Of a stretch of DNA of 58,904 bases, positions 48,973 to 58,904 are shown piece after piece. Positions within the stretch are counted from its first letter, which is position 1, and each line of letters opens with the position of its first letter. The position numbers and the translations under genes were made by a program. Under the pieces are notes generated by a model. The model searched no databases. It had not been told where the DNA came from and saw nothing but the letters and a program-made list of their open reading frames with translations. This DNA comes from Hydrogenophaga sp. (GTDB lineage: Bacteria > Pseudomonadota > Gammaproteobacteria > Burkholderiales > Burkholderiaceae_C), in contig JACVCO010000021.1 in assembly GCA_016741995.1 (NCBI GenBank), positions 1 through 58,904 of the forward strand, written 5' to 3'.

Positions 48973-49815
48973 TCAGTGGCCGCCGTGGGCCAGCCCGCTC
49001 ACCACGGTGACCAGCGCGATGCCCGCCACGAGCCAGGCCACCTGGGCCACCGTCTCGCGCAGGCTCAGGCGTTTCTGCAGTTGCGGAATCAGGTCGGCCA
49101 GCGCCACGTAGACGAAGCTGCTCGACGCGGCGACCAGGAAATACGGCAGCCACTCCTCCAGCTGCACCAGCAGCAGGTAACCCACCAGGCCCCCCAGCGC
49201 GGTGACGGTGCCCGCGAGCGAGACCTTCACCAGCGCAGCGCGCTGCGTGCCCGAGGTCTGGCGCAGCACCACGAGATCGCCCATGTGGTGCGGCACCTCG
49301 TGCGCCAGCACCGCCAGCGCGGCCACCACACCCAGGCGCATGTCGGCCATGAAGGCCGAGGCGATCAGGATGCCGTCGCCGAAGGCGTGCACGCTGTCGC
49401 CCAGCAGCACGGCCCAACCGCCCGAACGCCGCTCTTCGTGGTGATGGTGGTGGGCGTGGCCATGGTGGGCATGGCCGGCGTGATCGTGGTCATGGTGTCC
49501 GTGGCCGTCATGGCCGTGGCCCGGCCCGTGGCCGTGTTCGTGCCCGTGGTGCCAGAGCTCGGCCTTGTCGAGCAGGAAGAAGAACACCAGCCCCCCCAGC
49601 AGCAGCGCAAACAGCTCGTGTGCCCCGGCCGAGCTTTCGAACGCCTCGGGCAGCAGGTGCATGAAGGCGGTGGCCATGAGCGCACCGGCCGCCAGGCTGA
49701 GCATGTGCTGCGTGTAGCGCGCCAGCATGGCAAAGCCCAGCAGGGCCGCGATCCAGACGCTGCCCACGCCGGCCGCGACGGTGCCGAGAAGAATGGCCAA
49801 CAGGGTCATGTACAT
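48973..49815 (-). CDS. ZIP-family metal transporter with His-rich loop
   Basis: A 280-aa inner-membrane protein with eight predicted helices. Family motifs are DSVHAFGDGILIASAFMADM (helix 4) and LAVLAHEVPHHMGDLVVLRQ (helix 5), which form the metal path. Between helices 3 and 4 an unusually long loop of roughly 38 residues is more than half His, Asp or Gly (HHGHEHGHGPGHGHDGHGHH and on), a probable zinc sensor or buffer. The start ATG at 49815 (MYMTLLAILLG) comes only 7 nt after the U-tract of the terminator of the upstream gene. It is convergent with the histidine kinase gene. Confidence 0.88.
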   Translation of the reverse strand: MYMTLLAILLGTVAAGVGSVWIAALLGFAMLARYTQHMLSLAAGALMATAFMHLLPEAFESSAGAHELFALLLGGLVFFFLLDKAELWHHGHEHGHGPGHGHDGHGHHDHDHAGHAHHGHAHHHHHEERRSGGWAVLLGDSVHAFGDGILIASAFMADMRLGVVAALAVLAHEVPHHMGDLVVLRQTSGTQRAALVKVSLAGTVTALGGLVGYLLLVQLEEWLPYFLVAASSSFVYVALADLIPQLQKRLSLRETVAQVAWLVAGIALVTVVSGLAHGGH

Positions 49816-49822
49816 CACCACG

Positions 49823-49851
49823 AAAAAAGGGCCGCTGATCCAGCGGCCCTT
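49823..49851 (-). terminator. Rho-independent terminator of the dienelactone hydrolase gene
   Basis: An 11-bp perfect stem (AAGGGCCGCTG at 49827-49837 with 49841-49851) and a 3-nt loop, followed on the minus strand by six T (49828-49823). It lies 22 nt after the hydrolase stop. It also lies directly before the ZIP gene start, so it must act as a leader element or be bypassed for ZIP expression. Confidence 0.85.
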
Positions 49852-49873
49852 CGTTGCTCGGTTGCCGGCGGGC

Positions 49874-50773
49874 TCAGGCCACGCCGTGCTGCTTGAACCA
49901 GGCCAGCGCCTGCTTCCAGCCATCCTCGGCCGGCTCCTTGCGGAAGGTCGGCCGGTAGTCGGCGTGGAAAGCGTGCGGTGCGTCCCGGTACAACACGAAG
50001 GTCGATTTTTTGGCGGCGGCACTACCCGCTGCCAAGGCGTCCTGCATCTTAGCAACCGTGTCAACAGGGATGCCGGTGTCGGCCCCGCCATAGAGGCCCA
50101 GCACCGGGGCCTTGAGCTGGCCCGCGATGTCCACCGGGTGCTTCGGGTTCAGCGCGCTGGCCTGGCCCACCAGGCGGCCGTACCAGGCCACGCCCGCCTT
50201 CACCGCCGGGTTGTGCGCGGCGTACAGCCACACATGGCGCCCGCCCCAGCAGAAGCCGGTGACGCCGACCTTGCGCACATCGCCGCCGTTGGCGCCGGCC
50301 CATTTCACGGCCGCGTCCAGGTCGCCCATCACCTGCGCGTCGGGCACCTTGCTCACGACCTCGGCGATCAGCCGGGCCATCTCGCCGTAACTCTGCGGAT
50401 CGCCCTGGCGCACGAACAGCTCGGGCGCGATCGCGAGGTAGCCCGCCTTGGCGAAGCGGCGCGCGGTGTCGGCGATGTACTCGTGCACGCCGAAGATCTC
50501 GGACAGCACCAGCACCACGGGCAGGCCGGTCTTGCCGGCCGGCGCGGCGCGGTAGGCCGGCATGTTGAAGCCGTTGACCGGGATCATCACCTCGCCCACG
50601 GTCAGTCCATCGGACGGCGTCTTGATCGCGGTCTGCGCCATCAGCGGTGCCGCGGCGGCGGCGTAGCCCACACCGAGCGCGGCCTTGAGTGCGGTGCGGC
50701 GCGTGGCGCCAGCCTCGGTGCTGGTGCCGGGCAGCAGGGCTTCGGCGTCTCGGGTCAGGTCGTGGTCAAGCAT
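49874..50773 (-). CDS. Dienelactone hydrolase family protein with twin-arginine-like leader
   Basis: A 299-aa alpha/beta hydrolase. The catalytic Cys is in VGVTGFCWGGRHVWLYAAHN, the acid in GLYGGADTGIPVDTV and His in RDAPHAFHADYRPTF, with EIFGVHEYIAD giving the usual Glu. Unlike cytoplasmic dienelactone hydrolases it begins with a long leader whose ATRRTALKAALGVGYAAAAA looks like a Tat signal, so it is probably periplasmic. GGAG lies about 8 nt before the ATG. It follows the serine hydrolase gene by 72 nt and ends at a clear terminator. Confidence 0.88.
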   Translation of the reverse strand: MLDHDLTRDAEALLPGTSTEAGATRRTALKAALGVGYAAAAAPLMAQTAIKTPSDGLTVGEVMIPVNGFNMPAYRAAPAGKTGLPVVLVLSEIFGVHEYIADTARRFAKAGYLAIAPELFVRQGDPQSYGEMARLIAEVVSKVPDAQVMGDLDAAVKWAGANGGDVRKVGVTGFCWGGRHVWLYAAHNPAVKAGVAWYGRLVGQASALNPKHPVDIAGQLKAPVLGLYGGADTGIPVDTVAKMQDALAAGSAAAKKSTFVLYRDAPHAFHADYRPTFRKEPAEDGWKQALAWFKQHGVA

Positions 50774-50845
50774 GCGGGTCTCCTGGGGTGGTTGCAGACA
50801 GCACTGAAGACCGGCAGAACGGCCGGAAGTTCAGCAGCAGAAAGG

Positions 50846-52036
50846 CTAGAGGCGGGTCAAGGCGTCGAACATGTCCATCAGCTCGGGCGCCCACAGGCCC
50901 TCGTGGTCGACCGCGGTGTGCACGAGCACGGTGCGCGTGGGCAGGTCAACGATGACGCGCTGGCCGTGGTGGCCGTGCATGGCCGGGCGCGAGCCGTCGG
51001 CCTTCGAATGCCAGAACAGCGCCTTGTAGCCCACGGCCGGGCGCGGCCAGCCGTAGCGCACCGCCGCGTCGCCCTCGCCCCAGCGGCTGATCTCGGCGAT
51101 CCACGCCTCGCTCACGATCACCTGACCATCGGGGCCGCGGCCGCGTTGCGCCACCAGGCGGCCCAGGCGGGCCCAATCGCGCAGCCGCGCGGCAAAACCG
51201 ATGCAGTTGAACTCCGCGCCATGCGCGTCGGTGAGCCAGGTGGCGTCGCCCTCGGCGCCCATGGGGCGCCACAGGGCCTGCTCGGCGAAAGCGGCCATCG
51301 ATCCGCCGGTGACGCGGCGGATCACCATGCCCAGCGCCAGCGGGCACAGCTCGTTGTAGTTGAAGCGTGTGCCCGCGGCCTCGCGCCGCTGGTTCCAGCC
51401 ACGCACGGTGCGCGCGATGTCGGGATCGTTGCCCAGCAGCGCACCCGGGTAGATGGTGGCGTTGTCGCGCTCGTGCACCACCTCGGCGCCGCTGGTCATG
51501 TTGGCCAGCTGGCGCAACGTGGCCGCGCCATGCAGCGTGCCGTCGAGCTCGGGCACGTACTTCGCGGCCGGGTCGTCGAAGGAAGCGATCAGCCCGCGGT
51601 CGATGCAGATGCCCAGCAACAGCGCGCTCACGCTCTTGGCCATGGACCAGCTGGTGAGCCGCATGTCCGCCGTGCGCGCGAAGCCGTAGCGCTCGAACAG
51701 GATGTCGCCGTCGCGCGCGACCAGCAACCCGGTCACGGGCCACTGCGCCATGTAGTCCTCGGGCGACTTGCGGAACAGGCCCCAGCGGTACTGGAAGCCC
51801 GAGAGCGGCGCTTCACGCCAGGGCGCGGCCACCGCACCGGCGCGGAGGGTGTGGTGGCGGATGGTGCGTTCGTGGCCACCCGAATAGTTGCCGACGCGGA
51901 ATTCGGTCGCGCGCTCGAAGCTCGCGCGGCTCTCGGGGTAGCCGCGCTGAGCGCCCCACTTGTCGGGCGTCTGCGCCCAGGCGGGCAGGCCGGCCAGGGC
52001 CACGCCTGCCGACAGCAGCGCGCGCCGGTTCCACAT
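50846..52036 (-). CDS. Serine hydrolase, beta-lactamase/class C penicillin-binding-protein-like
   Basis: A 396-aa exported protein with leader MWNRRALLSAGVALAGLPAW (NRR: Tat-like or Sec). The beta-lactamase fold shows the SxxK motif in LTSWSMAKSVSALLLGICID, a YxN motif in FNYNELCPLALGMVIRR and a C-terminal MHGHHGQRVIVDLPTR in place of KTG. Such proteins are esterases, D-aminopeptidases or 6-aminohexanoate-dimer-hydrolase-like enzymes more often than true beta-lactamases. It begins 2 nt after the polA stop on the same strand, so it may be expressed by read-through from polA. Confidence 0.87.
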   Translation of the reverse strand: MWNRRALLSAGVALAGLPAWAQTPDKWGAQRGYPESRASFERATEFRVGNYSGGHERTIRHHTLRAGAVAAPWREAPLSGFQYRWGLFRKSPEDYMAQWPVTGLLVARDGDILFERYGFARTADMRLTSWSMAKSVSALLLGICIDRGLIASFDDPAAKYVPELDGTLHGAATLRQLANMTSGAEVVHERDNATIYPGALLGNDPDIARTVRGWNQRREAAGTRFNYNELCPLALGMVIRRVTGGSMAAFAEQALWRPMGAEGDATWLTDAHGAEFNCIGFAARLRDWARLGRLVAQRGRGPDGQVIVSEAWIAEISRWGEGDAAVRYGWPRPAVGYKALFWHSKADGSRPAMHGHHGQRVIVDLPTRTVLVHTAVDHEGLWAPELMDMFDALTRL

Positions 52037-52038
52037 GC

Positions 52039-54828
<2,790 letters not shown>

Positions 54829-54834
54829 GGAGCG

Positions 54835-54840
54835 ATTGTG
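54835..54840 (-). promoter_or_regulatory. Candidate -10 box (CACAAT) for polA
   Basis: CACAAT on the minus strand is followed by CGCTCC and the polA ATG at 54828. The 6-nt spacing leaves no room for a ribosome binding site. Confidence 0.45.
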
Positions 54841-54877
54841 GGGGAAGGTACCGGGCACAGGCCCGCGCCAACCGGGT

Positions 54878-54883
54878 TCTAAT
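54878..54883 (+). promoter_or_regulatory. Candidate -10 box (TCTAAT) for phnC
   Basis: TCTAAT followed by GCGGCCC and the ATG at 54891. The same box-plus-GCGGCCC-plus-start order occurs at 19738-19751. Confidence 0.4.
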
Positions 54884-54890
54884 GCGGCCC

Positions 54891-55718
54891 ATGGACATCG
54901 AGATCGGCCACGTCAACGTACGCCACATCACCGCGCGCGCCGGCATGCCCGCCGCGCTGCAGGGCCTGAGCCTGCGCATCGCCAGCGGCGAACGCGTGGC
55001 GGTGATCGGGCCCTCCGGTGCGGGCAAGACCACCCTGCTGCACCTGCTCACCTGCGCGCTGCCACCCGCGAGCGGCACTTTCACGCTCGGCGGCCAGGCG
55101 CCGTGGGCCCTGCCGCGGCGCGAACTGCAGCGCCTGCGCGGCCGGCTGTTCCTGGCACCGCAGGTGCCGCCGCTGCCGCCGCGCCAGCGCGTGGTCACCT
55201 CGGTGCTGGCGGCGCGCCTGCCGGCCATGGGCACCTGGGCCAGCCTGCGCTCGCTCTTCTACCCCGACGACATCCCGGCGGCGTTCGCCGCGCTCGACCG
55301 CTTCGACCTGGGCGAAAAACTGTTCGAGCGCGTTGACCGGCTCTCGGGTGGCGAGCGCCAGCGTGTGGGCCTGGCGCGCGCCCTGCTCGCGCCGGCGCAG
55401 GCCTGGTTCGTGGACGAACCGTTGTCGGCCCTCGACCCGACGCGCTCGCAGCAAGCCATCGCCACCCTGATTGAAGGCGCGCGCGAGCGCGGCGCCACGC
55501 TGGTGGCCTCGCTGCACCAGGTGGACGTGGCGCTGGCGCACTTTCCGCGCATCGTCGGCCTGCGCGACGGGCAGCTCGCCTTCGACCTGCCCGCCGCCGA
55601 GGTGACGCGCGAGCGCCTGGCCCGGCTCTACGACCGCTTCGAGCACGAACTGCGCGGCGAAGGCGCCGCCATGCCCGAGACCTCAGTGGCCCAGCCCGTG
55701 GCCATGCACTGCCGTTGA
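54891..55718 (+). CDS. phnC: Phosphonate-type ABC transporter ATP-binding protein
   Basis: A 275-aa ABC ATPase: Walker A in VIGPSGAGKTTLLHLLTCAL, signature RLSGGERQRVGLARALL, Walker B in AWFVDEPLSALDPTRSQQAI and switch His in LVASLHQVDVALAHF. The segment LFLAPQVPPLPPRQRVVTSV and the two permease genes that follow match the PhnCDE family for phosphonates or phosphite. The ATG at 54891 is preferred over 54882, which lies inside the proposed -10 box. No phnD binding-protein gene is present in the window. Confidence 0.88.
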   Translation: MDIEIGHVNVRHITARAGMPAALQGLSLRIASGERVAVIGPSGAGKTTLLHLLTCALPPASGTFTLGGQAPWALPRRELQRLRGRLFLAPQVPPLPPRQRVVTSVLAARLPAMGTWASLRSLFYPDDIPAAFAALDRFDLGEKLFERVDRLSGGERQRVGLARALLAPAQAWFVDEPLSALDPTRSQQAIATLIEGARERGATLVASLHQVDVALAHFPRIVGLRDGQLAFDLPAAEVTRERLARLYDRFEHELRGEGAAMPETSVAQPVAMHCR

Positions 55719-55722
55719 CCCG

Positions 55723-56556
55723 ATGACCACTGCGAGCCTGCGCGCCCCCGACCGCGATCCGGCCTGGCTGCAACGCCTGTTCTGGATCGGTTTCGTCCTC
55801 GTGCTGCTGTGGCCCCTGGGCGTGGCCACGGAGTTCAAGCCCTGGGTGCTGGTCGAGCCGAAGAACCTCAAGATCACCGGCCAGTTCCTTGGCACCTTCT
55901 TCCCGCTGGCCTACGACGCCGAGTTCCTGCACATGGTGGCGCGCGAAACCTGGCGCACGGTGGCCATGGCCACCACCGGCGTGGCGCTCGCGCTGGTGCT
56001 CGCGATCCCGCTCACGCTGGTGGGCACGCGCGTGCTGTCCGTCTCGGCGCTGTCGGGCCGCATGGCGGTGCTGCCGGCCGTGGTGCGCCACGCGGTGCGT
56101 TGGCTGCTGATCGTGCTGCGCAGCGTGCCCGAGCTGGTGTGGGCCCTGGTGTTCGTGCGCGTGGTGGGCCTGGGCCCCACGGCCGGCGTGCTGGCCATCG
56201 CGCTCACCTACGCGGGCATGCTGGGCAAGGTCTACAGCGAAATCCTCGAAAGCGGCGAGCCGCACGCCACCCACACCCTGCTGCGCAACGGCAGTGGCCG
56301 GCTGCAGGCCTTCCTCTATGCGCTGCTGCCCGCGAACGCGGCCGAGCTCACGAGCTACACCGTCTACCGCTGGGAATGCGCGATCCGCTCCTCGGTGGTG
56401 CTGGGCTTCGTGGGCGCGGGCGGCCTGGGGCAGCAGCTCGACAACTCCATGAAGATGTTCAACGGCGGTGAAGTGGCCAGCATGCTGCTGGTGTTCATGG
56501 TGCTCGTGGCGCTGGCCGACCGCACCAGCGCCTACCTGCGAAAGGCGCTGGGATGA
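55723..56556 (+). CDS. phnE: Phosphonate-type ABC transporter permease (first copy)
   Basis: A 277-aa inner-membrane permease of the PhnE type. The N-terminal part has KPWVLVEPKNLKITGQFLGT and YDAEFLHMVARETWRTVAMA; the BPD_transp_1 core contains RWLLIVLRSVPELVWALVFV, the EAA-loop region KVYSEILESGEPHATHTLLR and SSVVLGFVGAGGLGQQLDNS. It starts 4 nt after phnC and overlaps the start of the second permease gene by 4 nt. Confidence 0.92.
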   Translation: MTTASLRAPDRDPAWLQRLFWIGFVLVLLWPLGVATEFKPWVLVEPKNLKITGQFLGTFFPLAYDAEFLHMVARETWRTVAMATTGVALALVLAIPLTLVGTRVLSVSALSGRMAVLPAVVRHAVRWLLIVLRSVPELVWALVFVRVVGLGPTAGVLAIALTYAGMLGKVYSEILESGEPHATHTLLRNGSGRLQAFLYALLPANAAELTSYTVYRWECAIRSSVVLGFVGAGGLGQQLDNSMKMFNGGEVASMLLVFMVLVALADRTSAYLRKALG

Positions 56557-56870
56557 AGCCCGCCGCCGCCAACCTGCCCTACAAGCTGCCCCCCGGCCTG
56601 TTCAGCATGCGCAGCCGCGCCTGCTGGTTCACGCTGGCCATGCTCGCGCTGGTGGTCGCCAGCTTCTGGTCGCTCGATCTGCAGTGGGGCCAGTTCCTTT
56701 CGTGGGAAGCGGCGCAGAACATGGGCCGCTTCGCGGCCGAGTTCTACCCGCCCGACACCTCGCCCGAGTTCCTGCGCCGCGTGGCCAGGGGCGCGTGGGA
56801 AACCTTGGCGATGTCCGCGTTGGGCACCGGCCTGGCGGCCCTCGCGGGCCTGGTGCTGGCGGGGCCCGCC
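56553..56870 (+). pseudogene. phnE: Phosphonate-type ABC permease, second copy, cut at a contig junction after ~106 residues
   Basis: ATG 56553 overlaps the previous stop (ATGA) and starts a second PhnE-like permease: LPPGLFSMRSRACWFTLAML, DLQWGQFLSWEAAQNMGRFA, DTSPEFLRRVARGAWETLAM and GLAALAGLVLAG. A full protein would be about 270 aa. After residue ~106 the PhnE pattern stops and the same frame continues as an unrelated SPFH/HflK-like protein. Since no transmembrane helices beyond the first two remain, the 371-aa open frame to 57665 is not a natural gene. The break coincides with an inverted repeat. Confidence 0.85.
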
Positions 56871-56890
56871 AGCCGCCCGGCGGGCCCCGC
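56859..56890. repeat. 12-bp perfect inverted repeat at the chimeric junction
   Basis: GCGGGGCCCGCC (56859-56870) and its exact reverse complement (56879-56890) flank an 8-nt spacer AGCCGCCC. PhnE-like coding lies to the left; SPFH/HflK-like coding with different codon use lies to the right. Inverted repeats of this kind promote template switching or false overlaps in assembly, so this is the likely join. Confidence 0.75.
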
Positions 56891-57665
56891 GCCGGCCCCG
56901 CCCTCGGGCGGTTCCTCGGCCGCCGAGATCGAGGGGCGCGTCCGCCAGCTCGCCAACGAGGGGCTCGATGCGCTGGCCTGCGGCATCCGCGTCGAGTCGG
57001 TCTCGCTCCGCATGGCCATCCCCCCGCTGGGGCTGATCGGCGACTTCCGCAGCGTCGACCAGTCGCTCATCGAGGCCAGCCAGGCCCGCGACACCGCCAT
57101 CCGCGAGGCCACCGTGAAGCTCAACGAGGCCGCCGGCTCGGCCCATCCTGTTCTGCTCGACATGATCGACCGCTACGGCGCGCTGCTCGATTCCGGCGAC
57201 GCCAAGGGCGCCGACGCCGCCCTCGCTTCGATTTTCGATGTGCTCGACGGCAAGCTCGCCGGACGCGTCGAGCTCGGCGGGCGCGCCTACGACGACGTCC
57301 GCCTCGGCGGCTCGGCCGCCCGCATCATGGCCGACGCCTCCGAGGCCCGCACCACCATCGCCCGCCGCGCCGAGGCCCAGACGCGAATCTTCCAGGCCAA
57401 GCTCAGCCAGTTCCGCAGCAACCCGCGCGTCTTCATCGCCCGCGAGTGGTCCGAGGCCATGTCGGCCTTCATGCGCAACGGCAACGTCGAGGCTTTCTGG
57501 ATCCCCCCCGGCCCCTTCGTGCTCACCGTCAACAGCGATCCCAACATCGAGCGGGCCCGCCAGCAGCGCGAGTTCGAACGCCGCATGCGCGACGACGAAC
57601 GCTTCCGGGCCGGCATCCAGGCCGGCGAGCTCCCGGCCAACCGCACCCCGCCACCGGGCCAGTAA
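56891..57665 (+). CDS. SPFH/HflK-like protein, C-terminal part (5' end missing at the junction)
   Basis: About 257 residues of the C-terminal half of an SPFH-family protein: GIRVESVSLRMAIPPLGLIG, FRSVDQSLIEASQARDTAIR and a long helical region (EARTTIARRAEAQTRIFQAK), ending PANRTPPPGQ. HflK/HflC-type proteins form membrane rings that control the FtsH protease; planctomycetes have divergent relatives next to ABC transporter genes. Codon choice (CTC, GTC, ATC) differs sharply from the CTG/GTG style of the rest of the window. The start is unknown because the true 5' end is not in this contig. Confidence 0.7.
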
Positions 57666-57694
57666 CGCCCCCTTTGCCGCCGGAGTCCCCGCCG

Positions 57695-58904
57695 ATGGAA
57701 GCAGCAGCCGCCGGCCCAGCCGCCCACGACCACCCCCGCGCCGGGCAGGAGGTGCTCGTCTCGGCGGTCAGGCTCACCAAAATCTTCAAAGACTTCTGGC
57801 TCCGCGACAAGGCCCGCGCCGTCGACGCCATCGACTTCGAGATCCGCCGCGGAGAGATCTTCGGCCTCCTCGGCCCCAACGGCTCGGGCAAGTCCACCAC
57901 CATCAAGATGATCCTCGGGCTGCTCAAGAAGACCGGCGGCCGCCTCACCGTCTTCGGCAAAAGCCCCCACGACGTCGCCACCAAGAAGCGCATCGGCTAC
58001 CTGCCCGAAGAGTCGTACCTCTACCCCTTCCTCAACGCCCGCGAGACCCTCGACTACTACGCCAAGCTCTTCCAGCTCGACTACCCCACCCGCAAGCGCC
58101 GCATCGACGAGCTCCTCGACATGGTCGGCCTCGCCGCCGTGCAGTTCCGCCAGGTCCGCGAGTACTCCAAGGGCATGCAGCGCCGCATCGGCATCGCCCA
58201 GGCCCTCATCAACGACCCCGAGTTTCTCATCCTCGACGAGCCCACCACCGGCCTCGACCCCATCGGCAACCGCCAGGTCAAGGACCTCATCCTCCACCTC
58301 GGCCGCCGCGGCAAGACCATCCTGCTCTCCAGCCACCTCCTCGCCGACGTCGAGGACTGCGTCGACCGCATGGTCATCCTCTACGGCGGCAAGATCCGCG
58401 CCCAGGGCACCTGCGACGACCTGCTCGCCTCCCGCAGCCGCAGCATCATCGAGACCGACGCCCTCGACGAGCAGACCCTCGCCGACATCCGCGCCGTGCT
58501 GCAGCGCCACCAGCGGGCCCTGGCCCGCGTCGACCGCCCGCGCCAGCGCCTGGAAGACCTTTTCATCGACATCGTCGAACGCGCCCAGGCCGAGCGCGTC
58601 GCCACCAGCGGTGCCCAGCACGGCGGCCAGACCGCCGCGTTCCTCCGCGGCGAGGACCAGCGCGGCGAAGAGCTGATCGAGAGCCTCCTCAAACCCGCCG
58701 AGTCCCCCGCCCCCGCGTCCTCCGCCGCCCCCGCGCCCCGCCCGAGCCCCGCCGCGCCCGGCGTCCGCTCAGCTCCGCCCTCCGCCCCGCCCTCCCCGAC
58801 CGCGCACCACCCCCCCCGCCCCCCCCCCCGCCCCCCCCGCCCCCCCCCCCCCCCCCGCCCCCACGCCCCCCCCCCGCCCCCCCCCTCCGCCCCCCCCCGC
58901 CGCG
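57695..58904 (+). CDS. ABC transporter ATP-binding protein (runs off the window end; foreign to the main genome)
   Basis: From ATG 57695 the frame stays open to the window end. Residues ~20-300 are an ABC ATPase of the ABC-2 export type: Walker A in FGLLGPNGSGKSTTIKMILG, signature REYSKGMQRRIGIAQAL, Walker B in FLILDEPTTGLDPIGNRQVK and switch His in LLSSHLLADVEDCVD. A helical tail follows (LEDLFIDIVERAQAERVATS), then Ala/Pro-rich residues that merge into a C-rich low-complexity tract. It starts 29 nt after the SPFH-like gene. It shares that gene's codon style and is probably from the same foreign genome. Confidence 0.85.
   Translation, partial: MEAAAAGPAAHDHPRAGQEVLVSAVRLTKIFKDFWLRDKARAVDAIDFEIRRGEIFGLLGPNGSGKSTTIKMILGLLKKTGGRLTVFGKSPHDVATKKRIGYLPEESYLYPFLNARETLDYYAKLFQLDYPTRKRRIDELLDMVGLAAVQFRQVREYSKGMQRRIGIAQALINDPEFLILDEPTTGLDPIGNRQVKDLILHLGRRGKTILLSSHLLADVEDCVDRMVILYGGKIRAQGTCDDLLASRSRSIIETDALDEQTLADIRAVLQRHQRALARVDRPRQRLEDLFIDIVERAQAERVATSGAQHGGQTAAFLRGEDQRGEELIESLLKPAESPAPASSAAPAPRPSPAAPGVRSAPPSAPPSPTAHHPPRPPPRPPRPPPPPRPHAPPPPPPSAPPRR
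58798..58904. repeat. C-rich low-complexity tract at the contig end
   Basis: From about 58798 to the end the plus strand is almost only C broken by single G, A or T, with runs of eight to eleven C. The preceding ~110 nt already drift toward CCCCGC repeats. It would encode little more than proline. A sequencing or assembly artefact at a contig end is more likely than biology. Confidence 0.75.

Noticed and set aside
49440..49560. Tandem repeat in the region of repeated catg/gtgg words
   Set aside because: It is simply the coding sequence of the His/Asp/Gly-rich loop of the ZIP transporter, not an independent repeat element.
50846..52036. A true beta-lactamase resistance gene
   Set aside because: SxxK and YxN are present but the KTG motif is replaced by an HGHHGQ segment, and the protein looks like an esterase or aminohydrolase of the same fold.
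56553..57665. A single 371-aa fusion protein joining a PhnE-like N-terminus to an SPFH/HflK-like C-terminus
   Set aside because: Both halves are incomplete, codon use changes at the inverted repeat and the downstream gene is also foreign; a chimeric assembly explains it better than a natural fusion.

Overview
The first ~56.87 kb read as one continuous chromosomal segment of a high-GC betaproteobacterium, most likely a Comamonadaceae member close to Hydrogenophaga. The basis is the GC-rich, CTG/GTG-biased codon use, the Burkholderiales-type housekeeping genes (etfB, parE-parC, dapA-bamC, dut, dxs-ispA-xseB, polA) and two TRAP transporters. The genus is inferred from general familiarity, not from a search. 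The last ~2 kb (from about 56.87 kb) do not belong to this genome. In mid-gene the phosphonate permease phnE2 turns, in frame, into a SPFH/HflK-like protein followed by an ABC ATPase whose codon use favours CTC/GTC and whose content looks planctomycete-like. The switch sits on a perfect 12-bp inverted repeat, and the contig then decays into C-rich low-complexity sequence. I read this as a chimeric contig end.

Layout. 0-3.5 kb: start of etfB (minus) behind a 22-bp palindromic operator candidate, a hairpin-rich leader, and a TRAP operon (dctP-dctQ-dctM). 3.5-5.8 kb: histone-deacetylase-like amidohydrolase and MscS channel (minus). 5.8-10.8 kb: moxR-DUF58-tgpA and a lytic transglycosylase. 10.8-15.7 kb (minus): comEC, a circularly permuted ATP-grasp protein and an alpha-E protein in a coupled operon. 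15.9-23.3 kb (plus): a small secreted protein, a transglutaminase-DUF2126 protein, an ATP-grasp/alpha-E fusion and a second transglutaminase. 23.3-29.5 kb: RidA-like protein, then parE-parC-alkX-small membrane protein (minus). 29.6-33.6 kb: MFS transporter, a 41-aa protein, a methyltransferase, dapA and bamC. 33.6-39.9 kb: a hypothetical protein, a cupin ribosomal oxygenase, a SlyD-like isomerase, dut and a second TRAP operon. 40.1-43.2 kb: xseB-ispA-dxs (minus). 43.4-49.0 kb: Rieske oxygenase, DMT exporter, rhodanese, PAS histidine kinase. 49.0-54.8 kb (minus): polA, serine hydrolase, dienelactone hydrolase, ZIP transporter. 54.9-56.87 kb: phnC-phnE1-phnE2 (broken).

The region of greatest biological interest is 5.8-23.3 kb. 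It packs three transglutaminase-fold proteins, two circularly permuted ATP-grasp proteins, two alpha-E modules, DUF2126, a MoxR/DUF58 pair and a small exported lysine-rich protein. ATP-grasp, alpha-E and transglutaminase modules have been predicted by comparative genomics to form a peptide-synthesis or protein-tagging system whose chemistry is essentially uncharacterised; here two versions lie back to back.

A second pattern runs through the window. Many genes carry an ANAAT-type -10-like box only 6-8 nt ahead of the start codon (parE, the MFS gene, sseA, polA, phnC, roxA, the SlyD-like gene, the ATP-grasp/alpha-E fusion), which suggests widespread leaderless transcription. No tRNA, rRNA, CRISPR array, insertion sequence or prophage was seen.
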